Of a stretch of 64,000 nt of DNA, positions 43,870 to 53,177 are shown piece after piece (within the stretch, counting starts at the first letter, position 1; the number at the start of each line of letters is the position of its first letter). The notes under the pieces are model-generated. The model was not told where the DNA came from, ran no database searches, and saw only the letters and a list, made by a program, of their open reading frames with translations. The position numbers and the translations under genes were made by a program. Source of the DNA: Diploptera punctata (lineage: Eukaryota > Arthropoda > Insecta > Blattodea > Blaberidae); NCBI GenBank assembly GCA_030220185.1, contig JASPKZ010010276.1, forward strand, positions 1,014,591 through 1,078,590, given 5' to 3'.

Positions 43870-44210
43870 TTTGCCACCTCTGTGATCTTGAGGTAGCTGC
43901 TCTGGCTCGTAACGCAGCGGGCCCAAGTTCGATCCCATGTCGGGACAAGTTTCCTGGGTGATAGTTTTTTTCGGGATGTTTCCTCAACTGTAAAAAAATG
44001 TCAGGAAGCATTAAGGTCCAAACGTTCCCTGAACATCATGTGGCCATCATAATCATCATTATCATGTTCGCCATGTTTAGTATACATGTGTGATTCTTCT
44101 TAATGTTGTGTTGTCTTGGAGAAGGTCCTGACATTGAGTTAATTCCTCACTCGGGAAGGCTCTCCATGTCCTTGTGTGTTCAAAAAGGTATGTGTGTGAT
44201 CATAGTTAAA
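43870..44210 (+). mobile_element. SINE family A, tail type 3
   Basis: Head: CCACCTCTGTGATCTTGAGG and a B-box close to AAGTTCGATCCCATGTCGGG. Body: CTGTAAAAAAATGTCAGGAA and AACGTTCCCTGAACATCATG. After an ATC-rich linker the tail is type 3: GGTCCTGACATTGAGTTAAT, CTCCATGTCCTTGTGTGTTC. No poly-A seen. Confidence 0.75.
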
Positions 44211-44531
44211 CCCCTCTCCCTATAGGTCGTGCCACTGTAAGATCCGGGAGGCGCGGCGTGTGGCACGTACTTACAAAGCGAGAGGTTAAACTGCGTCAAC
44301 GGAATACCCGAAGTATTTTATGAGAAATAGAATAAATATTGTTTTCATGTGGCAGTGCAAACGTTTTCAGTGGAAGTTTGTCGTGAACTTAATAATGAAT
44401 TAAATGGATAGAAATTCATGCTAGTGAAAATCGTAAATCACTATGTGAGACGTGATTAAACCATAAGGACTGAATTATTTTGTTTAATTGTGACGTGTGT
44501 TTATTTAATCTAATGGAAATTCTGATTATAA
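44211..44531. other. Unassigned DNA
   Basis: Includes a short GC-rich patch (GATCCGGGAGGCGCGGCGTG near 44240). No feature recognised. Confidence 0.4.
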
Positions 44532-44539
44532 ATTATAAC

Positions 44540-45473
44540 TAGGGAAAGGATTTTAAGGTGCAAATTTTGGGCGTAAAAGGGGGGAAAAAAGGTTCTGAAA
44601 ATACATACAAAACAGTGCGAAAAGAGGTGCTGCTGAAACAATTGAATGAAGGTTTAAATTAGTTACAAGAACTCAGTATATGTAATATACATATCATTTT
44701 GCGCCAACTTTTTCTTCTTTATAAGATTCCATAAGAGGTAATTCATAGTTCTTTAGTTTATTGCAATATTTACTTTGCAGATGGAACTTCGGAGAATGAT
44801 GCAATCAGTTTCGATAAATTGCGTTTTGAATTCTGAAACTGCATACAACGTATCCTTCTTAACATTTGCCACGTTATTTTGTGAAAACCCAGTTGTAATA
44901 CTAATAAAAGTACGTTGTGGTTCAGACTAGTAAAACACATTCAACAAGTCTGTAGATAGAAAACTGTTAAATTATTGTCAGTACTAACTGAACTTATTTG
45001 AAAATGTTACAGCGACACTGTTGAAATTTATATTTGACTTCACAGCTGCAGATTGGTCATTATTGCTGGAATATAAATTGCTAGTGGTTTACATAAATAT
45101 ATTTTAATATTTATTATTTACTATTGTTGATTTCACACTGCATTTTGGCCATTGTTTCGGATATAAATTACATAAATTATGTCATAATATTCATTTAATA
45201 TTAGTGACTTCTGATTGAGATTTTAAAAAGCTGTTCAAGAAGAAAAATATACATTTTTCTGTCCTATCTTTAAAAACGCGGAAGAAAAGGTGCTGAAGCA
45301 TAAAAAAGAGGGAAAGGGGGCGAAATGTAGTAATATCACGAAAAGGTGGGAAAATGTGCAATATATTGTATTCTTTTAGCTTCATTTCATCTCCCCAAAT
45401 ATATATTATGAACTATTTGTATGAAAACAGCTATAATTTTGGAAAGGTTCTGCACCTCAATATCCTTTCCCTA
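44540..45473. mobile_element. Non-autonomous hAT-type element (934 bp) with perfect 8-bp target duplication
   Basis: ATTATAAC occurs at 44532-44539 and again at 45474-45481. Between them the ends are inverse: TAGGGAAAGGATTTTAAGGT at the left, ACCTCAATATCCTTTCCCTA at the right. An 8-bp duplication with TAGGG-type ends is characteristic of hAT transposons. The interior is AT-rich with no transposase frame, so the element would need an outside transposase. Confidence 0.82.
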
Positions 45474-45481
45474 ATTATAAC

Positions 45482-46009
45482 ATTTCAAGAAGAAATATTA
45501 GCTACTCAGTTTTGTCAGCCTCACAGCTACGTAGTGCCGGCAGTGTAGAAGACAGTCTGTCCATTTCTTAGTTCTTGTCTAAGAGTATGCAAATACGAAT
45601 TCATAAAATTCCATGACGTCGGGTTTTCATTGGAGATCACGACTAATTTGTAAACCGAAGCGAGCAATTGCAACCGTTCTCAGACTTTCTGGGATGTTTC
45701 TGATGTCGTGTTTCCATTTTTTTCAAATGTTCTGGCTTCTATTTATTGTAATGATAATTTCCTTATATCTTTCCTCGGTGAATATCTTTACAGACTGGTA
45801 GAATTATTTTCCTTTTCAAATTTCAAGAGTAACATAACTCCGTTCTTGGCCAAGATATCTGCCTGCGCTTGTCTCGGATTTATATTTAATTAAATGGACG
45901 ATTGATTCTAGATATTATATATATTTCGACAGCAAAATAATAAATAATAAAATAAATATATTAAAATTGATAAAATGCAGATGATCAAATAATTGTTGCA
46001 GAGGATGAA
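45482..46009. other. Unassigned DNA
   Basis: No recognised feature. Overlapping short frames near 45613-45893 have no visible homology. Confidence 0.4.
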
Positions 46010-46546
46010 AATATGAGATACATGATAAATAAACTAATAGAAGAATATACAAAAATGTGGACTCAATATAAACTTACAGAAAACAGAATATATGTGTTTG
46101 GGAAAGGATGTGGATGACCTCATACTCGAAACAGTGAAAATAAATAAATGTTAATTTTTTTAATATATTGGGTCAATAATTACCTGTGAGAGAGATGTAC
46201 AAACTAAAATTGCAATGGCAAAGAATGCAACTAAGACATTACATGGAATGATTTGGGACAAAAATATTACAAAGGAAACTAAAATTAATATTTATAAGAG
46301 CATAATACAGAATATTCTGTCCTATGAAAGTGAAATTTGGTCTTCGACGGAATTACAAAAGAATAAAATTAGAACAGATGAATTTATCTTAAAAGAAGCC
46401 TTCAAAAAAACAAGACAGGATAAAATAAATGAATTCCTTTGGAGAGAAATTAATGTCACCAAATCTGTTGTTAAGACGATTGAAAATTAAACTCTTAAAT
46501 GGCATGGTCGTGTACAAAGAATGGGAAATGAAAGATGGCCAAAAAA
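46010..46546 (+). pseudogene. Non-LTR retrotransposon C-terminal part, left segment
   Basis: The frame 46215-46490 reads AKNATKTLHGMIWDKNI, TKETKINIYKSIIQNILSY, ESEIWSSTELQKNKIRTD and EFLWREINV, the post-RT region (compare VPVLMYGSECWT in family 1). After a stop it continues KWHGRVQRMGNERWPK to the Tc1 insertion point. It belongs to a family different from 1 and 2. Confidence 0.72.
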
Positions 46547-48058
46547 TACACTGCTCAAAAAAATTAGGGGATATTGTAGAATAACCTATTAAGACTATGT
46601 TTTTTGGAATAGTATTAGATGAAATCACTTTCTATTACTCCAAGATAATGTAAATAAGAGTTTGAAGTTGTTACGTAACCTCGGTACCACACCAGAGGGC
46701 AGTGTCTGTACTGTTGATGTCAAAGGATGGTGTGGGGGTGAATGTTTTGTTGCTGTTTTTAAATCCAGTCCAGTTTTCAGTTAGTGAATGACTTGCCTTA
46801 GGGACAGTGATGCCTCGACAACGTAATTTACCTGAACCAATGGCTTGGAGGGCCATAGGAAGGATGGAAGCTGGACAGACACAACAAGAGGTGGCACAAG
46901 TCATTGAGGTGTCTCAAAGCGTGATTTCCAGACTTTGGAATCATTTTCAAAGAACATACTGTTCACAGAAGAACCGGACAAGGTCGACCAAGGGCAACAA
47001 CAGCAAGGGATGACCGTTACCTCTTGTTAACAGCCTGTCGGAATAGACAGCAGAATGCAACTCAACTGCGAAATACACTTCAAACAGCAACAGGACGCAG
47101 GGTGTCAACTCAAACTGTCCCTAATCGACTGCATGGAAGATATCTCTATGCCCGAGGCCCATGGTGTGTACCAGGTTAACTCCACAACACCGTAGAGATC
47201 GCAGAAACTGGGCGGAGGAACATCGTGGGTGGAGGCATGCTGAATGGAGATCAGTTCTTTTTTCTAATGAGTCGCGATTCAACGTGGAATGTGATAGTCG
47301 GCGTGTATTCATCTGGAGAGAAAAAGGGACACGAAACAATCCAGCTTTTGTACGTGAAAGATCCCCATATGGTGGCGGTGGATTGATGGTGTGGACAGGA
47401 GTCGGTAGTGGTGGACGTACGGACCTCTACGTCATCCAAGGTGATACTTTGACTGCGGTAAGGTATAGAGATAAGATTCTCCGACCTTTTATCGTGCCTT
47501 ATGTTGGTGCCATAGGTGATTCTTTTCTTTTTATGGACGATAATGCACGACGCCACAGAGCTGGCTTGGTGGACGACATGCTGGAAGTGGAGGGTATCGA
47601 GCGTATGCAATGCCCAGCTTCCTCCCCGGACTTAAATCCGATTGAGCATGTGTGGGATGCATTAGGCAGGCGCATTGCAGGCAGACCAGCACCTCACACA
47701 ACTGTTCCAGAGCTGCACATTGCTCTTATGGAAGAGTGGCCACGTATCCCCCAAGAACTCATTGCTAACCTCATTGCATCAATGCCATACAGGTGTGAGG
47801 CAGTGCTGGCCGTTCGAGGAGACCATACACCATACTAAAGAAACATTTTCACCCATGTTAATGTTGCTTTGTTTGTTTGCCATATTCCTAATCAGGATCT
47901 CTTTGACATCTGGTGTTGTACAGAGGTTATGTAATGACTTCAAACTCTTGTTTACATTCTTTTGGAATAATAGAAAGTGATTGCATCTAATACTGTTCCT
48001 AAAAACATAGTCTTAATAAGTTATTCTACAATATCCCCTAATTTTTTTGAGCAGTGTA
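46547..48058 (+). mobile_element. Tc1-like element, nearly complete, with ~135-bp inverted repeats
   Basis: The element runs from TACACTGCTCAAAAAAATTA (46547) to its inverse ending TTTGAGCAGTGTA (48058), with TA at both edges. The terminal repeats are inverse over about 135 bp with few differences (AGACTATGTTTTT... on the left, ...AAAAACATAGTCT on the right). It carries one damaged transposase gene on the plus strand. The insertion split a retrotransposon fragment whose two halves flank it. Confidence 0.92.
46807..47838 (+). pseudogene. Tc1-like transposase (inactive)
   Basis: Starts at ATG 46807 (MPRQRNLPEPMAWRAIGRME), with a helix-turn-helix QQEVAQVIEVSQSVISRLW. A frameshift near 46985 moves the frame (RPRATTARDDRYLL ... 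TQLRNTLQTATGR), and a second shift or stop near 47180 precedes the long frame 47161-47838. In that frame the first catalytic Asp is changed to Asn (FSNESRF, codon AAT at 47266-47268), while the second Asp (FMDDNARRH) and Glu (SPDLNPIEHVWD) remain with 34 residues between them, the DD34E spacing of Tc1. The C-terminus is intact. It resembles the gene at 3053-4070 in general plan only. Confidence 0.92.
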
Positions 48059-48240
48059 TATGTACCAATGGTCACTCCCTGGAAGAAATAAACGTGGCAG
48101 ACCAAGATGGAAATGGAAAAACTGTGTCAGAACTATAATGGATTAGAGGAATTTGGAAGAAGGAGATTGGAATGATAGAAATAAATGGAAACTGAAGACT
48201 ACAAACCTATGTGTGGGGGAAAGCCGAAGAAGAAAGTAGA
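48059..48240 (+). pseudogene. Non-LTR retrotransposon C-terminal part, right segment
   Basis: The interrupted frame resumes as MYQWSLPGRNKRGRPRWKWK / NCVRTI, the GRPRxxW tail that ends these polymerases. It continues the text that stopped at 46546 and is followed by decayed 3' sequence. Confidence 0.72.
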
Positions 48241-48639
48241 AGATAAAATGCAAAACCAGAGTCGACCCATTTTTCATTATCATTTTTATACAATGAAGAT
48301 GACATAAAACATAAACGTCGAAGCCCTAATTATAAGTACAAATTGGTATGTAGACAGACAACCATTTCAATGGAGACAGAAAAGTTTATAATCCTTAGTG
48401 CAGCAGGAGGATCACTTCTGCTCATGTAGATAGACCACCATCCCGGTAATGTGCGGCTTATCACTTAATTCTGCTGACCACATGGATTTAATAAATCGTG
48501 CTTTGTCTGCGGATTTATAAATTCACAAATGTATTCCAACAGTCATTCATTCACTCTTATTCACTCATTAATTCGATTAATCAATTATTTAATTTATAAA
48601 GATAACACAATGGTATTGTCATAGAGTGAATAAAATTAA
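48241..48639. other. Unassigned DNA
   Basis: Nothing recognised. Confidence 0.4.
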
Positions 48640-49210
48640 TGTTTGTGCGCGATAGTGCGTTTTTTCGTACTTACCAGCAATGGCGACCATTATTGAAAGT
48701 TCAACTTCCTACATTTCGGGGTTGTCAACCTAAATAATTATACTGTAATATTACATTTACACCCACGTGCGGGAAGTAAAACCACTACCCTCTAGGTATA
48801 CTACATACAATGTATATACAAAAAATATCCCAAAGGTATTGTTAATATATATTATACGAAACAAATCTCTGCATTTTAAATTAACTGAACTTTATTTGAA
48901 AAAAATGTAAAACAATAATTACGTACTTGCGGCAATGTTATCAATAATTGTTCTCAACGCCTCCTGTCTTTTCAACTAATAAACATTGCCCACGCTGTTA
49001 ACGTCAGTCAATTGCTTTTAATGCACGCAAATATTTCCAACAAAGATGTTATTATTTTACTATTATTTATTATTTTGAAAAAAACATCGCGCAAAAAATA
49101 ATGTACAACTTACGTTTGTGAAATGTTTTACAGAATCTCGATTTTTAAAAATGTTTCCTCGATTCTGTAAAAACCACTTTCCAATCTCGCATCGTAATAT
49201 ACTACTATAA
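48640..49210 (-). mobile_element. Element Y, compact copy with a single 19-bp-like unit
   Basis: Inverse of the flanks at 33955-36003: GCGATAGTGCGTTTTTTCGT, GCAATGGCGACCATTATTGA, AAAGTTCAACTTCCTACATT, TACGTACTTGCGGCAATGTT, AACATCGCGCAAAAAATAAT and AATCTCGCATCGTAATATAC. Where the other copy has about 1.5 kb of 19-bp units, this has only TAAATAATTATACTGTAATA. Confidence 0.78.
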
Positions 49211-49536
49211 ATTCATTAACAAAATGAAAATAATTTCCGATTAAATTAGACTTCAAACTTTCTTAAATAATGTAGTCTAATATATTATTTAATTACTGGA
49301 AGTCTGTTATACAGTTTAAGCCCAAATAGATGTTGTGATTTATAAATAAAGTTTAGTCATTTAAATGATACATGGTAAATTTAGTGTGTCTATTAAAGTT
49401 ATGAACATTCTTTCGGAATATAAGTATGACGATTACGAAAACCTACTCACAATTCATAGATATATAAAATAGGGATGGTTAATAGTAATTTACGTTACAA
49501 GGATTATAAACTAAATTTTACTTGTTGAGATATTTA
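49211..49536. other. Unassigned DNA
   Basis: AT-rich with no feature recognised. Confidence 0.4.
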
Positions 49537-49905
49537 AGGGCAAAGGAAACTGGAATAGAATTTCGAAACAAATCCATGTAATACTTTCAATTTCTTGCAA
49601 CGTACAATACTTTATTTCATAAAATACCCACAACATATATATTGATTTAAAGGCGAATGTTTGTACTATTTTTAAGACAAGAATTAAAAAATGCATTTTT
49701 TAGCCCAAATCTCTACCCAGCTCCCTTAACGGCAAAGGAAATCTGGAATAGAATTTCGAAACAAATACATGTAACACTTTCAATTTCATGCAACGTACAA
49801 TACTTTATTTCATAAAATACCCACACAACATATATATATATATTATAAATATATTTTTGACATTTGGCAATGAAGGCAAATATGATATGAAAAGAAAAAA
49901 GAATG

Positions 49906-49977
49906 CTTGAGTCGGGATTTGAACTCGAGTCTCTAAAGTCTGTACCTTTAGCGCTCTAACCGACTGAGCTACCCAAG
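49906..49977 (-). tRNA. tRNA-like sequence (left arm), probably not a functional tRNA
   Basis: 72 nt. A 7-bp acceptor stem (CTTGGGT with ACTCAAG), D-arm GGTAGCTCAGTCGGTTAGAG, an anticodon stem CTAAAG/CTTTAG and a T-loop TTCAAAT are visible. The T stem has one A-C mismatch, and the 7-nt anticodon loop (GTACAGA) would give anticodon ACA, which is not a usual nuclear anticodon. Placement inside a palindrome argues for a SINE-like or captured copy. Confidence 0.5.
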
Positions 49978-50245
49978 AATTCCAATACAAGCATACAATT
50001 TTCTTATACATGTAGTATTCTCAATTCACACAAGAGGTAGCGGAAATTTATTCCAACTGCCATCTCGCGGCTAACATAATATCTATATATAAAAGCGTTA
50101 CTGCTATAAAGTAAATATTCTCTTTAAAAAATTTGCTTAACTGTTATGTTAGCCGCGAGATGGCAGTTGGAATAAATTTCCGCTACCTCTTGTGTGAATT
50201 GAGAATACTACATGTATAAGAAAATTGTATTCTTGTATTGGAATT

Positions 50246-50317
50246 CTTGGGTAGCTCAGTTGGTTAGAGCGCTAAAGGTACAGACTTTAGAGACTCGAGT
50301 TCAAATCCCGACTCAAG
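50246..50317 (+). tRNA. tRNA-like sequence (right arm), probably not a functional tRNA
   Basis: Inverse copy of the sequence at 49906-49977, differing in the D-loop (GTTGGTTA for GTCGGTTA). Same acceptor, anticodon and T-arm features and the same T-stem mismatch. Confidence 0.5.
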
Positions 50318-50335
50318 CATTCTTTTTCTTTTCAT

Positions 50336-50383
<48 letters not shown>
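50336..50383. repeat. (AT)n microsatellite
   Basis: About 24 AT units at the right edge of the palindromic insertion; a shorter TATATA tract lies at its left edge near 49828. Confidence 0.95.
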
Positions 50384-50385
<2 letters not shown>

Positions 50386-50560
50386 TTTAAAGGGATGTCT
50401 GTACTTTTTTAAAACAAAAATTTAAAAATACATTTTTTGAGGTCAAATCACTACCCAGCTCCCTTAAGGACAAAGGGGTAGAATTTCGAAACAAATTCAT
50501 ATAACACTTCCAATTTCTTGCAACTTACAATACTTTATTTAATAAAAAGTCGGTTTTCAT

Positions 50561-50780
50561 TATTTTACAACTCATCGTCATTACTATTATCAACTTCATG
50601 TTATGAGCCAAGTGACCCGTTCCGCCATGTGTACTCGTATAGCCTGTAACTTGCATTATTTAAATATTATGAAAGTAAAAATACTATTTCGATAACTGCA
50701 TCAAATAGGGCATATATATATATATATAATTTTTAGTGAGCACACTGGTGACTTCTTAAAATTTTAATAGAACCTTTCAA
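50561..50780. other. Unassigned spacer with a short (AT)n tract
   Basis: Contains ATATATATATAT near 50712. Nothing else recognised before the LINE. Confidence 0.4.
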
Positions 50781-50784
50781 AATA

Positions 50785-51420
50785 CTAATGCTATATACAT
50801 ACATCAACGACATAAGTGCCTGCATTAAGCATTGCAAATATCATATCTATGCAGATGACTTACAACTTTATATACATACTAGAACGGAACTGATTAGCGA
50901 TACAATTAAACACACTTAATGAAGATCTTGACTCCATAGCAACATGGACAAAACAAACGGACCTTATTATAAATGCTGAGAAGTCACAAGCAATTGTCAT
51001 CAGCCATCAAAGTCTATTAAACAAAACTGGTTATTCATCGATAATTTCTGTAAATATAAATCAAATTGATATTCCGTTTAAACCTTCCGTGAAAAATCTT
51101 GGTGTATATTTCGACCTAAATCTTAATTGGCGGGTTCATTTAAGAGAAACTTGTAAGAAATACATATTCAATCTTCCATTCCCTAAAACGTTTGAAAAAT
51201 TACCTTCCTTCTTCATTGAAAAAAAGTACTTGTCTCCACTTTGATTATGCCGCATTTCGATTATTGTGACTTGCTCTTTTAACTGACATGAATATTACAT
51301 TCGGACAAAGACTACAACGAGTTCACAATACGTAAATCAGACCACATAACTCCAGTATTTGAAATGTTGTCTTGGCTCCGATTGGAAAACAGGCGAAAGA
51401 TACATTGCCTCTGCTTCTTA
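50785..51420 (+). pseudogene. CR1/Jockey-like LINE reverse transcriptase, left segment
   Basis: Text begins LYTYINDISACIKHCKYHIY, with the catalytic YADD at 50848-50859, then LDSIATWTKQTDLIINAEKS, IPFKPSVKNLGVYFDLNLNW and further decayed text to RRKIHCLCFLY at the mariner insertion. YADDLQLY, the INxxKS segment and NLGVxxDxxLxW are motifs C, D and E of Jockey/CR1-type reverse transcriptases. The fingers, the earlier palm motifs and the endonuclease are missing, and frameshifts occur near 50915 and 51235. Confidence 0.85.
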
Positions 51421-52713
51421 TACGGAGGGTTGTTTCCGATCTCAGATAACGATTTTCGAAGTAGATTGTGACGTTGGAGTGTGAGTCATCAAGCCAGGAG
51501 TGTGCGAGGTGATCAAACCAGTCAGTGTGCTGCTTCTGTTACACTCGCACACGTGTTGCTCTCATAATGCCTAAGCAGATAGACCCGTTTTGGGAAGGGT
51601 ACATTACTGCCCTTTCCGACGCTAATTATAGTTATTCCGCTATTATTGAGGCTTGCAAAAACGTAATTTTATGGTGTCAAAGTGTGGAATTAGCTCAGTG
51701 CTTAATAAAAAGAAAACGGGTCGCTTGGGATTAATTCCAAAAGGAAAAAAACGGGAAGTCCACGACCTGCTACTACCCGCACCCCAGATGTAATCAGAAA
51801 GGTCAAGGTCCTTATCTCTGGTGGTAACCCGGCCACACAAAGGGTGATTGCGAATAGATTCGGAATATCCCTTAAAACTGTAAACACCATAATAAACTAA
51901 GATTTAAACATGGAGAAGCGCCACAAAAGCAGGGTTCATAAATTGTTACCACGTCACATTGCCGAATGCCGCACCAACAGTAGGAAACTATGAAAAGCAC
52001 CTGGCAAGAGAAAAATGAAAACTTTTGGTCACACTTGATGAAGCATATGTTTATCTAGGAGACTGCAACAAACCCCGGACAATTTACTATAGAGAAAGGG
52101 GTGAAAAAATTTTCAAAAATGGTATGCCGAATGCAGAGAAAGTTTCTCCAATGGATTTATAGTCATCGCGGGATATTGCTACAATGAAAAACTGACCATT
52201 CGTAGAGTAGCTAAAAAGGCCAAAATCAACTCCCAGTACTACCAGGAAGACGTTCTCACCCCAATTTACCCGACTGAAATCCCAGCTCTCTGTGGTACAG
52301 ACAAAAACCAAGTCTGGGTGCACCAAGACAAGACCTCCAGTCACACGTCGGGTTCAACCCTGTCATTTCTGGAGAAATGGAGCAGGAAACTGGAATACAT
52401 GCTATTCCATTCAACAACATCCCAGTGAAGTCTCCTGATGCATCACCGATGGACTTTGTGTCTTTGGACTCTTCAAAAGGGCACTGGGAAGCAGGCGTCC
52501 TCGAACAATTAGACGGTATCTGGAAAGCATATAAAGAGGAGTGGGAACTTCTAGACATGTCTGTGCTGCGTAAGAGTCTTCTGCAGCGGAAACTCCGATG
52601 CCGAACCATAGCTCGGGTCATCAATTAGAGTATGCTCGATGGTGGAGACACGGCTTTTCTTAGGTAAAACTTAAAAATCATTTGTTATCAGAGATCAGAA
52701 ACAACCCTCCGTA
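51421..52713 (+). mobile_element. mariner-like element, ~1.29 kb, inserted in the LINE
   Basis: Ends are CGGAGGGTTGTTTCCGATCT (51423) and the inverse AGATCAGAAACAACCCTCCG (52692-52711), inverse over about 33 bp, with TA duplicated at 51421-51422 and 52712-52713. LINE coding text before and after joins across the element. A single degraded transposase lies between the ends. Confidence 0.9.
51567..52628 (+). pseudogene. mariner-superfamily transposase of DD41D type (inactive)
   Basis: Starts MPKQIDPFWEGYITALSDAN at 51567. In shifting frames it continues RTPDVIRKVKVLISGGNPAT, a helix-turn-helix QRVIANRFGISLKTVNTIIN, LVTLDEAYVYL (first Asp), KNQVWVHQDKTSSHTSG (second Asp) and NNIPVKSPDASPMDFVSL (third Asp, MDF), ending RKLRCRTIARVIN and a stop at 52626-52628. 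By my hand count 41 residues separate the second and third Asp once a one-base loss near 52373 is allowed for. That spacing is known from the rosa/VISITOR-type mariner groups. At least four frameshifts and several stops make it inactive. Confidence 0.8.
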
Positions 52714-53072
52714 CAACACTTTGTCCACCTCATAACCCCTTTATATTTCTACTCGCTTTCATTCGCTATCCTCCCCACCATAACTTAAACACACGATCGA
52801 GAGAAAATTTAACTCTAGCAGTTCCTCTACATCGAACATCTCACTATTCCTCATCCTTCCTTGTTTCAGCCACACGACTCTGGAATTCCCTCCCCTCGTA
52901 TATCAAGGACTGCCCGACTCAAAAACAATTAAAAAAGAAAATCACTTCATATTTCCTTAGACAATGTAATATATAACCATGTTCCATGTATACTTTTGTT
53001 TCTTTATATTTTAAACTTTATTTACCAAGCTATTTACTTAATCTAACTATAGGTTATTATTTTCGTTATTAC

Positions 53073-53131
<59 letters not shown>

Positions 53132-53175
53132 TTTCTTTCATACCCTTGTCAAAATTTATATTGTGTAGTGTAAAT
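52714..53175 (+). pseudogene. CR1/Jockey-like LINE, right segment and start of 3' UTR
   Basis: The LINE frame resumes LCPPHNPFIFLLAFIRYPPH and runs through HRTSHYSSSFLVSATRLWNS, LPSYIKDCPTQKQLKKKI and TSYFLRQCNI to a stop at 52974-52976. The pattern RTxxxxxSFxxxxxRLWNSLP is the usual C-terminus of CR1/Jockey polymerases. The 3' UTR follows with a (TTA)n tract at about 53076-53129 and is broken by the RTE-like element. Confidence 0.85.
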
Positions 53176-53177
53176 CG

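Larger units (their letters stand above)
49840..50345. mobile_element. Palindromic insertion carrying two tRNA-like sequences
   Basis: The arms, about 49880-50070 and 50145-50335, are inverse copies. Inner borders read GCCATCTCGCGGCTAACATA on the left and TATGTTAGCCGCGAGATGGC on the right around a ~75-bp loop; outer borders are AAGAATGCTTGAGTCGGGAT and its inverse. It lies between TATATA tracts that interrupt repeat copy 2. Confidence 0.8.
49537..50560. repeat. Direct repeat of about 190 bp, three copies, the second split by an insertion
   Basis: GGAATAGAATTTCGAAACAA occurs near 49550 and 49746, and GTAGAATTTCGAAACAAATT near 50479, each followed by ACAATACTTTATTT. Each copy ends CTACCCAGCTCCCTT (near 49714 and 50451). 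Copy 2 begins about 49727, breaks off near 49830 and resumes near 50384 (ATTTAAAGGGATGTCTGTAC). Origin unknown. Confidence 0.75.

Noticed and set aside
47251..47610. Minus-strand 119-codon frame
   Set aside because: Antisense shadow of the second Tc1 transposase.
49906..50317. A pair of functional nuclear tRNA genes
   Set aside because: The T-stem mismatch, the unusual ACA anticodon and the position inside a palindrome make a captured or SINE-like sequence more likely; kept only as tRNA-like.
52087..52624. Minus-strand frames opposite the mariner remnant
   Set aside because: Antisense shadows with no domain of their own.
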